Source of the DNA: JBMOPD01 sp049323615
GTDB lineage: Bacteria; Bacillota; Desulfotomaculia; Desulfotomaculales; Desulfocucumaceae
Assembly (NCBI GenBank): GCA_049323615.1
Contig: JBMOPD010000007.1
Span: forward strand, 32,756 to 96,755
Reading direction: 5' to 3'
Length of the DNA stretch: 64,000 bases
Part shown: positions 27,093 through 34,741 of the stretch, in pieces
How the letters are laid out: every line of letters begins with the position of its first letter
Position numbering within the stretch: the first letter of the stretch is position 1
Made by a program: the position numbers and the translations under genes
The notes under the pieces: model-generated
What the model saw: the letters and a program-made list of their open reading frames with translations, nothing else
The model's database searches: none
Told to the model about the DNA's origin: nothing

Positions 27093-28178
27093 TCAGCTGT
27101 CCGGCTCCCGGGGAAAAAATTTCTTGCCGGCCAGCAGGGTGCTGGCGATATGTTCCAGGGCGCTGGACTTGGGCTTTACCACCGGCTCGGCCTTTTTCCT
27201 GGACCAGACGGTTTCCGGCCTGGTCTGGAGCAGTATTATATTGCCGGGAGGGGGCAAATCGCTGTCCACGGCCCATTCCAGGTCCTGGGGGACGCCGTAG
27301 TGCCGCTCCACCATTTTCCCCAGCTTGGCCAGCTGCACAACTTCACTGTCCTCCAGGCAGGGCAGGTTAACTTCCTCCGGGGGAACATCCACCGCCTGGA
27401 TGCTTCCGCCGGGGCCGTACACCATTTTCATCTTCTTGGAACAGATGACCCGCCTGGTGATCTGCAGGGTTACCTTGTCAACGGTGTATTTGTCCGGCGT
27501 GACCTGGCCGCTGACCAGGCTTTCCCCCAGCCCCCAGCTGCCTTCGATAAATATTCTTGAAGGGTCGCCGTTCAGCGGGTCCAGGGTGAACATGACCCCG
27601 GACGACCTGGCATTGACCATTTTAAGCACGGCCACCCCGATGGGCGAACTTTCCACCCGCATCCCGCGCTGCATCCGGTAGGCAATGGCCCGGGCGTTAA
27701 AGGAGCTGGCCCATACCCTCTTAACGTGGGCCAATACTTCCTCCGGGCCGTTTATATTGAGAAAGGTATCGAACTGCCCCGGCATGCTCACCGGGCCGCT
27801 GGACCGGATGGCCACACTGACGCCGGGAGCCCCGCATCTTTTCCCAAGCTCATGGTAGTGTTCAAGTATAACCTCCCTGATATCCCCGGGCACCGGCTGC
27901 GACTCCACCAGCCCGCCGATGTGCCGGCCGGCCTCCTCAAAAGCGCCCACGTCTTCCTTCATCCTGTCGATATTATCGTCAAAATACTGGCGGATGGACC
28001 GGCCAACCCCGGTTTCGTCTATGAACGTTTCGTAAGCCTTCAGTGATACGGCGAATCCGGGGGGTACCGGCAGGCCGGACCTCAGCATCTCACCGAGGCC
28101 GCAGCACTTTCTGCCGGCCAGAAAAAGGTCATCCCTGTCCAGGTCCTCCAGCCAGTATACGTATTTATTGTCTTCCAC
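27093..28178 (-). CDS. PEP-synthase N-terminal-type ATP-binding protein (phenylphosphate synthase subunit B-like)
   Basis: A 361-residue (about 40 kDa) protein consisting only of the PPDK/PEP-synthase ATP-grasp domain: VPPGFAVSLKAYETF near the start, VAIRSSGPVSMPGQFDTFLN, ARSSGVMFTLDPLNGD and QDLEWAVD with LLQTRPETVW at the end. The swivelling phosphohistidine domain is absent and is supplied by the neighbouring 611-residue protein. This split matches phenylphosphate synthase PpsB of Thauera (40 kDa), which takes ATP and hands a beta-phosphoryl group to PpsA. The third, CBS-domain subunit (PpsC) is not in the window. GTG start after GGGGGG. Confidence 0.85.
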   Translation of the reverse strand: MEDNKYVYWLEDLDRDDLFLAGRKCCGLGEMLRSGLPVPPGFAVSLKAYETFIDETGVGRSIRQYFDDNIDRMKEDVGAFEEAGRHIGGLVESQPVPGDIREVILEHYHELGKRCGAPGVSVAIRSSGPVSMPGQFDTFLNINGPEEVLAHVKRVWASSFNARAIAYRMQRGMRVESSPIGVAVLKMVNARSSGVMFTLDPLNGDPSRIFIEGSWGLGESLVSGQVTPDKYTVDKVTLQITRRVICSKKMKMVYGPGGSIQAVDVPPEEVNLPCLEDSEVVQLAKLGKMVERHYGVPQDLEWAVDSDLPPPGNIILLQTRPETVWSRKKAEPVVKPKSSALEHIASTLLAGKKFFPREPDS

Positions 28179-28220
28179 GGGTTGCCCCCCTTTTTTCCAG
28201 GAAAAGAACCCGGCGGTGGG

Positions 28221-30056
28221 TTACAGGATGGTAACGATACCCCTGTTCCCGTTCACCCTGATTCTCATGCCTGTTTTTATGGCCGCTGTGGCGTATCCCG
28301 CGCCGACCACCGACGGCAGGCCATACTCCCGGCAGACAATGGCAGCATGGGACATTATGCCGCCAACGTCGGTAACCACGGCAGAGACCTTGGAGAATAT
28401 GGGCGCCCAGCTGGGAGAGGTGGTAGGCGCCACAAGAATTTCGCCTTCCTGCAGCGTGGTCAGCTCTGACGGGCCGCGAACCACCCTGGCCACTCCTTCG
28501 ATTACCCCAGGGGCCCCGGCGAAACCTTTCAGCTGGGAAATATCCTCCACCTTGGTCTTGTCGGCGTCCAGCCAGGCTTCCAGCCGTTCGGTGGTAATAC
28601 CCCAGAGGATGATGGTAAAGGGTTCATTGACAGTTTCCGGCGGGATCCCCAGGGCCGGCGGGGGGGGATTTTCCCTGAATTTTTTCAACACATCCTTGCG
28701 CCACTCTATCTCCCGGGGCCAGTAGGACGGTCCCCTGGCCTTTACGCCGGTGGCCCAGGCGCATACCAGGTCGTAGAGCGCCTGCTGTATTTCAAAGCGG
28801 TTTAAGTACCAGATATCTTCCACATCGTTGAAGAACCCGTGTTTCACGAAAACCCCGGAAAGCTCCCTCACCTTCATGTAGAACCTGGTGTGGAACCAGT
28901 GTTCCACATAAAACAGGTGCTCTTCCACGTAGGGATACACCGTCTGGGATATCCCCAGGAGCTGCCGGAAGGTCTGGCGGTCCTCATCGGTGCGCAGCAG
29001 GGAGGCGTATTCCTCCACGATGCGGTCCCGTTCCCGGCGCGTTTCCTCCACCGGCCGCTCCAGGCTCTCGCCCTTTTCCACCAAGTCAATGTAGGCGCGT
29101 ATGGACATAAAGGGTATCTCCGGGCGGTCGTACCAGCTCCAGTGGTCGTGGTACCAGCCGGTGCCGGAGGAAGTGTAAAACCACGGCTCCTTGGACTCTT
29201 CCAGTTGCTCCAGCCATTTCCGGCCGGGATCCGAATCGGCCAGTTTTTTAACCAGCTCGCCGGGTTCCACGGTAGACTTGATGACCTCGGCCACCCCCAG
29301 GCTGACCGCCGATTTGGCCAGCCCCTTTAGCTTCCGGTCGGGCTCGAACAGGATCACGTCTATCCCGGAAACCATTTTGGTAATGGCCCCGTCCTCGATA
29401 CCCTGGAACGCCCTGCGGCAGAAACCGGCGAAGGTGACGTAAGCCGCGTAGCCCAGGTTGAGGAATTCAAAGTGGTACTGCCAGGCCTTCAGGGCCAGGC
29501 TGATCAGCCGGTCGTACTTGTTGATCAGGTGGTAGCCGCTGCTCATGCCCACCCCGTCCATAACCACCGATATGTCTTCCATGTCCGGCAAATCGGCAAT
29601 GTCAATGCTGTCAACTTCCCCGATTATTTCCTCCATCTTGACTTTCCACCGGCCGTAAAGACGGTCCCAGTTCTCGTAATAATAGCCGGCCCGCTGCATG
29701 AAATGCTGTACCCGCTCTTCCACAATCTTGGGGTCGGTCACGGGAACAGGGGTGATGTACACGTAGCCGTTTTTAATGCGGTGGTCAACGCCATAGGCGG
29801 GAGGCACCATAAATATCCGGGTGTTGTTCTGGGAGAGGGCCAGAAACCAGGCCTCATCCCAGATCAGGTCGAAGGGGTACATCGCTTCCGGGTAGTGCAG
29901 CCCGTCATAAAACCAAAGCATGCTGTTTTCGTATTCTTCTCTTTCTTTATCATCCCGGGAAAAAATGTAATAATATGGGTACATTCTTTCCCAACCCTCT
30001 GTCCCGGGAATTTCCGGGACATCCCCTGGCTTCATAAATTGGCGCTGCGCGGACAT
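28221..30056 (-). CDS. PEP-utilising mobile-domain protein (phenylphosphate synthase subunit A-like)
   Basis: A 611-residue (about 70 kDa) protein. The C-terminal 90 residues are the PEP-synthase phosphohistidine domain with the catalytic His in GGIMSHAAIVCREYGLPSV, and ILVAPTTSPSW just before it. The N-terminal ~480 residues are tryptophan- and tyrosine-rich, have no membrane helix and are typical of PpsA-like proteins, where they should bind the phenolic substrate. Size and partner gene match PpsA of phenylphosphate synthase, which phosphorylates phenol with ATP, giving AMP and phosphate. Another phenolic or enolic substrate remains possible. AAGGAGG precedes the ATG. Confidence 0.83.
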   Translation of the reverse strand: MSAQRQFMKPGDVPEIPGTEGWERMYPYYYIFSRDDKEREEYENSMLWFYDGLHYPEAMYPFDLIWDEAWFLALSQNNTRIFMVPPAYGVDHRIKNGYVYITPVPVTDPKIVEERVQHFMQRAGYYYENWDRLYGRWKVKMEEIIGEVDSIDIADLPDMEDISVVMDGVGMSSGYHLINKYDRLISLALKAWQYHFEFLNLGYAAYVTFAGFCRRAFQGIEDGAITKMVSGIDVILFEPDRKLKGLAKSAVSLGVAEVIKSTVEPGELVKKLADSDPGRKWLEQLEESKEPWFYTSSGTGWYHDHWSWYDRPEIPFMSIRAYIDLVEKGESLERPVEETRRERDRIVEEYASLLRTDEDRQTFRQLLGISQTVYPYVEEHLFYVEHWFHTRFYMKVRELSGVFVKHGFFNDVEDIWYLNRFEIQQALYDLVCAWATGVKARGPSYWPREIEWRKDVLKKFRENPPPPALGIPPETVNEPFTIILWGITTERLEAWLDADKTKVEDISQLKGFAGAPGVIEGVARVVRGPSELTTLQEGEILVAPTTSPSWAPIFSKVSAVVTDVGGIMSHAAIVCREYGLPSVVGAGYATAAIKTGMRIRVNGNRGIVTIL

Positions 30057-30339
30057 GGCCCGCCTCCTTTTACTACATTTTTTTCTCTTTATAAAACTTA
30101 TAAAACGGTGCGCTGCTGCGGGCGGCGATCACTTCCTTCCCGGGTCTTAAAACGGCAGTCCACAAAAAGTTTGACGGGCCTCTTTTCTTGACATAGGCCG
30201 GCTTACTCTGTAAATTGAAAACATAAAAGTCACTGTAAACACGGCTTGCCAGGCCGGCGTTTTACAGTGTCACCCCGCCACTGCCGGCCTGTTTACTTGA
30301 CCGGGGAGGACCGGCAGTGGCGATTTTTTTGGCTTTGCC
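30057..30339. other. Gap upstream of the phenylphosphate-synthase-like operon, with two inverted repeats
   Basis: CACTGTAAA (30231-30239) pairs with TTTACAGTG (30261-30269), and a perfect 12-bp arm CGCCACTGCCGG (30276-30287) pairs with CCGGCAGTGGCG (30311-30322) followed by ATTTTTTT on the plus strand. No plus-strand gene ends here; in the minus-strand leader the structures lie between the regulator stop and the operon start, so they may be an attenuator or operators. No clear -35/-10 pair was found. Confidence 0.5.
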
Positions 30340-32778
30340 TTACCTCATTCCCTCAATCATCTTTAGGGCCAGCTGCACCTGCAGATTGGTCTCGGGGTGG
30401 CTTAAATTTATTCCGGCTATTTCGGATATACGCCTCAGCCTGTATTTCATGGTGCTGGAATTCATGAACCCGTTGCGGGCCGCTTTCTGAATGTTGCAGT
30501 TGTTGTTGAAATAAAGCATCAGGGTCTGCACCAGGTGGGAATTGTGTTTTTCGTCGTATTTCAACAGGGGGCCGATGACGCGGTCAATAAACTTTTTAAA
30601 CTGTTCCGCGTTGATATTGAGCAGGCCGAAAACACCAAGCAACTCGTGGGCCTGGCATTTGTTCCGGTAGTTCAGCGACTTGATTATATCAATGGTTATG
30701 CAGGCCTCCTGGTACGAGGCGGCAAACCCGGACACGCCCCGGCAGGGCGAACTGATGCCCGCCCGCCAGATGTAATCCGGAAAAATGTCGTTGAATCTTC
30801 TCTCCATTTCCCCGGTCATGTTCCGCAAGTGGGTGGCCGCCTGTTTTTCCCGGGTTTCATCCAGAATTAAAAGGCCAATTATGTTTACCTTTTTCCCGAT
30901 AACCACTATATTGGGGGATACCTGGCTGACCACCCGGTCCACAGCCTGAAAGAGGCTTTTCCCTTTACAGTAGCTCTCCGGCGGGGCAACGGCGGCTTTG
31001 GGAATAAAATCGATGGCCACCACCCTGAAAGTCCCGGTCAGGTCCAGCCCCAATTTCTCGGCCCGGCGGATAATCACTTCCTCGTTATCAAGCTTCCCTT
31101 CCAGCAATTCTTCCAAAAAGTCTTTCTTAAGCCTCCTTTCGGTCTCAAAGGAGGCCTTCTGTTTGAGCAAATCCAGGGCAATGACGGTCCCGGCATGCTC
31201 AACGGCCATGCAGTCCAGCTGGCTGAGAGGCCGGTTGCCCTCCAGGGTGGCGACAAAGCCCAGGTTATCACTGCCGGCCATTATGGAGGCCACCACCAGG
31301 TTAGACTGGGGATTTGATTTCTTTGCCGCCGCAATATTGATTAAACGTTTCTCGGCAAAAAGAGTGGCCATTTTTTCCCTGAACCGGGCCTCCTGTATGG
31401 TGTCCTGCCAGACCTGCCCGATATCCCCCGCGCCGCCCCCGGGAACCGAGCTTGATATGATATTGAAGAACTGGTCTGCGATAATCACCGGGCGGGATAA
31501 AATAACGGCCAGGTTGCGGCCTATTTCCTCCAGGCCGTGGCCCTCCAGCACCAGGGAGGTAAGCCGGTTGTGAATGTGCGTGGATTTTTGCAGCGCCTCG
31601 TGCTCGGCCAAAAGCAGGCTGTTGACCCGGTACAGCTCGGCGATATTCTCCTGCAGCTTTTGATTGGTGTGCTCATAAACCCGGGCATTGCCCAGGGCTA
31701 CGGCGGAATGGGCCCCCAGAAACCCGAGTATTTCCCTGTCATGCTGGGAAAATTGCCCCCCGCCGCTTTTATTGATCACAATCAGGGCGCCGATCAGCTC
31801 TTTCCTCAAATAAAGGGGAATCCCCAGCAGGCCTTTTATCTCAATATCCAGTCCCTGGATGGCCCGGGGAACACCGTAGCTTTCCACCGGCTCCCGGCTT
31901 TCCAATATGGAAGTGACCAGGCCCGAGGATTCGGTGAGCACCCGGGTGTTTATTTTCTCCCGGCCCATCGTTTCATAAAGCAGTATCCTTTTTTTCCTTT
32001 CGGTGACCACGGCCATAACCGCCTTTTGGGCCCGCAGCAGTTTTTGCGCGTAATCCACCGTTTTTACCGGCATGTTGCTGGAGCTGAGATTGGTGCTGAT
32101 GTCAATTATGGCCTGGTTCATGGCCTGCCATGTTTTTGCCCTCTCCCGCTCCTCCTCCAGCAGGGTCTGAAAATTTTTGAGCACCGTATTTCTATTTAAA
32201 TCCTTTATATTGCGGGCCGCCTGCCCGTTCCATTCCTCCAGGGACCTCATTTCATAGCGGCAGTATGGGTCTCCCATGCCCCGGCACATGGTCTCCACAC
32301 AAACCACATCCCGCCCCATAAAACCGGACCCGAAACCGCTGGTATACCCGGTAAGGGTCCAGCAGACGGGTTCTTTTGCCCGGCCGTACTTAAGCAGGTA
32401 ATTTTCGGCCTCATATGAATTTCGCCAGATCCCGCGCATGAGAAAGGCGCCGCTTTGGCGGTCAAACTTCAGCTCGTCACAGGTGGCGTGCACCATGCCC
32501 TCCAGGGTATGCATCATGGGCCCCGCCAGCATCCAATCGGCATCGCTTTTAAAAGTGAAGAATTCCCGGGAGGCCATCACGTCAAAGTGTCCGCAGCGGT
32601 ATCCAAAACGGGTAAGGATATTGCGGGCCATATCTTCTCCCAGGTTCCTCACCAGTTCTTCCCTTAACCGGAACAGGGAATCGGCCCGGAAAAGCAGCAT
32701 CCGGTTGCCGCGCAGGCTTATTATCCCCTCATCCGGATTTATGTCAAGGAGTTCCGTCACCACAAAATCTGGAACCAC
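30340..32778 (-). CDS. Aromatic-sensing regulator: XylR_N + V4R + GAF + PucR-type HTH
   Basis: An 812-residue protein. Residues ~1-180 form the XylR_N and V4R sensor module of the phenol/xylene activators DmpR, MopR and XylR. Candidate phenol-contact His90 and Trp118 and zinc ligands Cys139, Glu162, Cys165 and Cys173 are present, each exactly 16 positions before the MopR residues I recall (106, 134, 155, 178, 181, 189). A GAF-like domain follows (about 215-375), then a CdaR/PucR-like middle and a C-terminal PucR HTH (about 750-810, NNNCNIQKAARNGFMNSSTMKYRLRRI). The sigma-54 AAA+ domain of DmpR is absent. It lies directly upstream of the phenylphosphate-synthase-like genes in the same direction, so it probably controls them in response to phenol. 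GTG start. Confidence 0.88.
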   Translation of the reverse strand: MVPDFVVTELLDINPDEGIISLRGNRMLLFRADSLFRLREELVRNLGEDMARNILTRFGYRCGHFDVMASREFFTFKSDADWMLAGPMMHTLEGMVHATCDELKFDRQSGAFLMRGIWRNSYEAENYLLKYGRAKEPVCWTLTGYTSGFGSGFMGRDVVCVETMCRGMGDPYCRYEMRSLEEWNGQAARNIKDLNRNTVLKNFQTLLEEERERAKTWQAMNQAIIDISTNLSSSNMPVKTVDYAQKLLRAQKAVMAVVTERKKRILLYETMGREKINTRVLTESSGLVTSILESREPVESYGVPRAIQGLDIEIKGLLGIPLYLRKELIGALIVINKSGGGQFSQHDREILGFLGAHSAVALGNARVYEHTNQKLQENIAELYRVNSLLLAEHEALQKSTHIHNRLTSLVLEGHGLEEIGRNLAVILSRPVIIADQFFNIISSSVPGGGAGDIGQVWQDTIQEARFREKMATLFAEKRLINIAAAKKSNPQSNLVVASIMAGSDNLGFVATLEGNRPLSQLDCMAVEHAGTVIALDLLKQKASFETERRLKKDFLEELLEGKLDNEEVIIRRAEKLGLDLTGTFRVVAIDFIPKAAVAPPESYCKGKSLFQAVDRVVSQVSPNIVVIGKKVNIIGLLILDETREKQAATHLRNMTGEMERRFNDIFPDYIWRAGISSPCRGVSGFAASYQEACITIDIIKSLNYRNKCQAHELLGVFGLLNINAEQFKKFIDRVIGPLLKYDEKHNSHLVQTLMLYFNNNCNIQKAARNGFMNSSTMKYRLRRISEIAGINLSHPETNLQVQLALKMIEGMR

Positions 32779-32909
32779 GGAACTACCCCCCTATAAATTT
32801 ACTGAACTGTCTGAATTTTAAGGTTATTTTAGCACGGCAGCGGGAAACTGCCTATCCCCCGTACAGGTTGAAAATTTATAATGACAATTTAGCCACAATG
32901 GACAAATAT

Positions 32910-33520
32910 TTATTTAACCGTACGGTTGATACGGTAGTAGCGGCTGCCCTCCCTGGCCATCCGGTCAACAAGAGAGGAAGGATTTCTCCCGGCGATCACC
33001 TGGAGATGAGGGTGAATCATCGACCCGCCGGCATAGGGCATGTAGTTCCAGTTAACCGTCCCGTAGCGGGCGTTGTCCGGGTCTTTACGGGCGGCTATCC
33101 GCAGGAATTCCAGTGCGGCACTGAGGCTTTGCTCCAGCATTGCCGGTGTCATTTCCCCCATGCCGACAAAATGGTCCGGGCCCATCACCACAACCCCGTT
33201 GTATGATTCGTACACACTGAGGTTGGGTACCACCACCGCCTGACCCGACCGGAGCCTGCCGGTGGGGATAAATTCCTCCAAAAACCGGGGCGTTGTATTT
33301 TCTATATTTTCCGGGCAAAAGGGACAAAGGCGGCTGTCGTATCCGGCCACAAAGGGTCTCCAGTCATGCCTGTCCAGCTTAAACGTCTTGGAATGAAAAA
33401 TCCGTGACAGCTGGCTGGCGGGTCATACCTGATCTCGCTGTGGAATTGGGTAATCTCAAAATTATCCCTGGGGTTATGAAATACAGATTTTACTATACTC
33501 CTTTTGAAGTTGAACTTCAT
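32910..33520 (-). pseudogene. GalT-like (HIT superfamily) nucleotidyltransferase gene with a frameshift
   Basis: The first frame, from ATG 33520 (AAGGAGGG upstream), reads MKFNFKRSIVKSVFHN and on to EIRYDP; the second frame continues PASQLSRIFHSKTFKLDRHDW and then CPFCPENIENTTPRF, ending at 32910. The join lies at the three-G run 33420-33422 (CCC on the coding strand), where one additional C would restore a single frame of ~203 codons. CPFC resembles the zinc site and HPHLQ the active-site histidine region of galactose-1-phosphate uridylyltransferase relatives (DUF4931-like). It may be a real pseudogene or a sequencing error in a homopolymer. Confidence 0.75.
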
Positions 33521-33594
33521 GAAACCCTCCTTCACATTTTAATACCGGAAAATAAAGTTAGTGTTTTGTATTAATTGTAACAAGGAAAAATAAA

Positions 33595-33614
33595 AAACCC
33601 TGTCGAAAGGGTTT
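33595..33614 (-). terminator. Intrinsic terminator on the minus strand
   Basis: On the minus strand AAACCCT pairs with AGGGTTT (33608-33614/33595-33601) across a 6-base loop and runs into TTTTATTTTT. No large minus-strand gene ends here, which points to a short transcript from the gap above it. Confidence 0.7.
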
Positions 33615-33634
33615 CGGCCAAAGATTATATTCTC

Positions 33635-33727
33635 TTATTTTTTGTTTTCAGCCCCGGGGCGAAATACATCTGGTAACTCCAAAAGCGGTTTAATCTCCAC
33701 AGCAACCACCCGGTAAGATAATACCAC
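33635..33727 (-). CDS. Candidate 30-residue small protein ahead of a terminator
   Basis: A GTG-started frame of 30 codons (MVLSYRVVAVEIKPLLELP to the C-terminal RPGAENKK) with a weak AGGG motif seven bases upstream ends 20 bp before a good minus-strand terminator. A second frame over the same bases encodes a tryptophan-rich peptide but lacks a good start. Alternatively the region is a small non-coding RNA. The 33521-33841 gap holds no other candidate. Confidence 0.3.
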   Translation of the reverse strand: MVLSYRVVAVEIKPLLELPDVFRPGAENKK

Positions 33728-33841
33728 CTTTTTCCCTGCCTATTTTATCAAAAAATAAATAGATAACACAGCGCCCTGGGGGATTGTAAAAGGATCCGGC
33801 ATCCCTGCATAGAATAAATTATCTATAAAGGAGAGGTTGAC

Positions 33842-34183
33842 ATGAAGTGGCTTTTATTCCTGGCTATAAACGCGGCGGCCCTCCTGGCGGCCGACTGGGT
33901 GCTGGCCGGCATCCATATCTCCGGGTTGATCCCGGCACTAATCGCGGCCTTTGCCCTGGGGGTGGTGAACACCCTGATCAGGCCGGTGCTGGTGCTGATT
34001 ACCCTCCCCATCACCGTTGTCACCCTGGGGCTTTTTATCTTTGTGGTCAACGCCCTGTCCTTCGCCCTGGCGGCATTCCTGGTCCCCGGCTTCCACGTGT
34101 ACAGCTTCGGGGGGGCCTTCTGGGGAGCCATAATCACCAGCCTGGTCAGCTGGGCCCTCAGCCGGCTGGCCGAGTCAAAATAA
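33842..34183 (+). CDS. Phage-holin superfamily IV-type four-helix membrane protein
   Basis: A 113-residue membrane protein with four hydrophobic helices and the family signature GVVNTLIRPVLVLITLPITVVTLGLF, as in the mycobacterial-type 4-TMS holin family (PF04020). These proteins are widespread single-copy bacterial membrane proteins of unknown role; there is no phage context here. AAGGAGAGG precedes the ATG. Confidence 0.85.
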   Translation: MKWLLFLAINAAALLAADWVLAGIHISGLIPALIAAFALGVVNTLIRPVLVLITLPITVVTLGLFIFVVNALSFALAAFLVPGFHVYSFGGAFWGAIITSLVSWALSRLAESK

Positions 34184-34307
34184 CTGATCAATTAAAAATT
34201 GCCCTTGGCGCTGAGGCCGGGTACCCCGGCTTCTTCCATTTGAAATATTAATTGACATACTAAACGCCCAAACCGCCGGGAAACATAGTTTTCAAGGGGG
34301 TGGAAAA

Positions 34308-34448
34308 TTGAAAAAGGAAAAAAAGGAAATTAACAAGACGCCCATGACCACCAAGACCGGCGGCAAAGACGACAAGTCCCCGTCCACCATCAAGGAACCC
34401 CCGTACCACGACCTGCCCATCGACCTGACCGGGCCGGTGCGGGGGTGA
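34308..34448 (+). CDS. Small hydrophilic hypothetical protein (46 aa)
   Basis: A TTG-started frame (AAGGGGGTGG upstream) encodes 46 residues, strongly lysine-rich at the N-terminus (MKKEKKEINK) and proline-rich later (STIKEPPYHDLPIDLTGPV). It ends just before an inverted-repeat terminator. No homology is recognised; it is probably disordered. Confidence 0.55.
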   Translation: MKKEKKEINKTPMTTKTGGKDDKSPSTIKEPPYHDLPIDLTGPVRG

Positions 34449-34460
34449 TAGTTCCAGATT

Positions 34461-34487
34461 ATAAACCCACCGGTACGGTGGGTTTAT
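34461..34487 (+). terminator. Inverted repeat/terminator after the small hydrophilic gene
   Basis: A 12-bp perfect stem ATAAACCCACCG/CGGTGGGTTTAT with a 3-base loop (GTA); only a weak T-rich tail follows. The downstream arm overlaps the candidate -35 box TTTATA of the next transcript. Confidence 0.65.
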
Positions 34488-34650
34488 ATGTTTTGGCACA
34501 GGCAGTATAATTCAAAATATTTAATCTCTGCTGCATTAAGAAAAAGACCTGGAAAATTGGCTGGAGGAGATGCCGGAGATTCAAAACAAGTACTGGAAAA
34601 ATGCTGGTGGGAAAAGGGCCCCGGATTGAATAGGGGTCCTGTGTTTTTTG
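34483..34650 (+). ncRNA. Promoter plus ~130-nt leader or small RNA ending in a terminator
   Basis: TTTATA (34483-34488), 17 bp, TATAAT (34506-34511) form a sigma-A promoter with a start near 34518. About 100 nt later AGGGCCCC (34615-34622) pairs with GGGGTCCT (34633-34640), one G-U pair, followed by GTGTTTTTT. The cyclase/NTase gene starts 92 bp beyond this terminator. The element could be an attenuator or riboswitch of that gene or an independent small RNA. I do not recognise a riboswitch class. Confidence 0.5.
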
Positions 34651-34741
34651 TTGGATTGTTATGTCAGAAAAAAGGAATATTCCACCAGATATAGAAAGGG
34701 ATTAATGTGAATCCTTAAAGAAGTTAGCGGAGGGAACAAAA

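Noticed and set aside
33842..34183. Prophage or lysis cassette indicated by the holin-like protein
   Set aside because: No endolysin, structural phage gene or integrase is near; this family is common as a lone chromosomal membrane protein.
34488..34694. Plus-strand frame of 68 codons upstream of the cyclase/NTase gene
   Set aside because: No ribosome binding site; it spans a promoter -10 box and an intrinsic terminator, so the region is better explained as a leader or small RNA.
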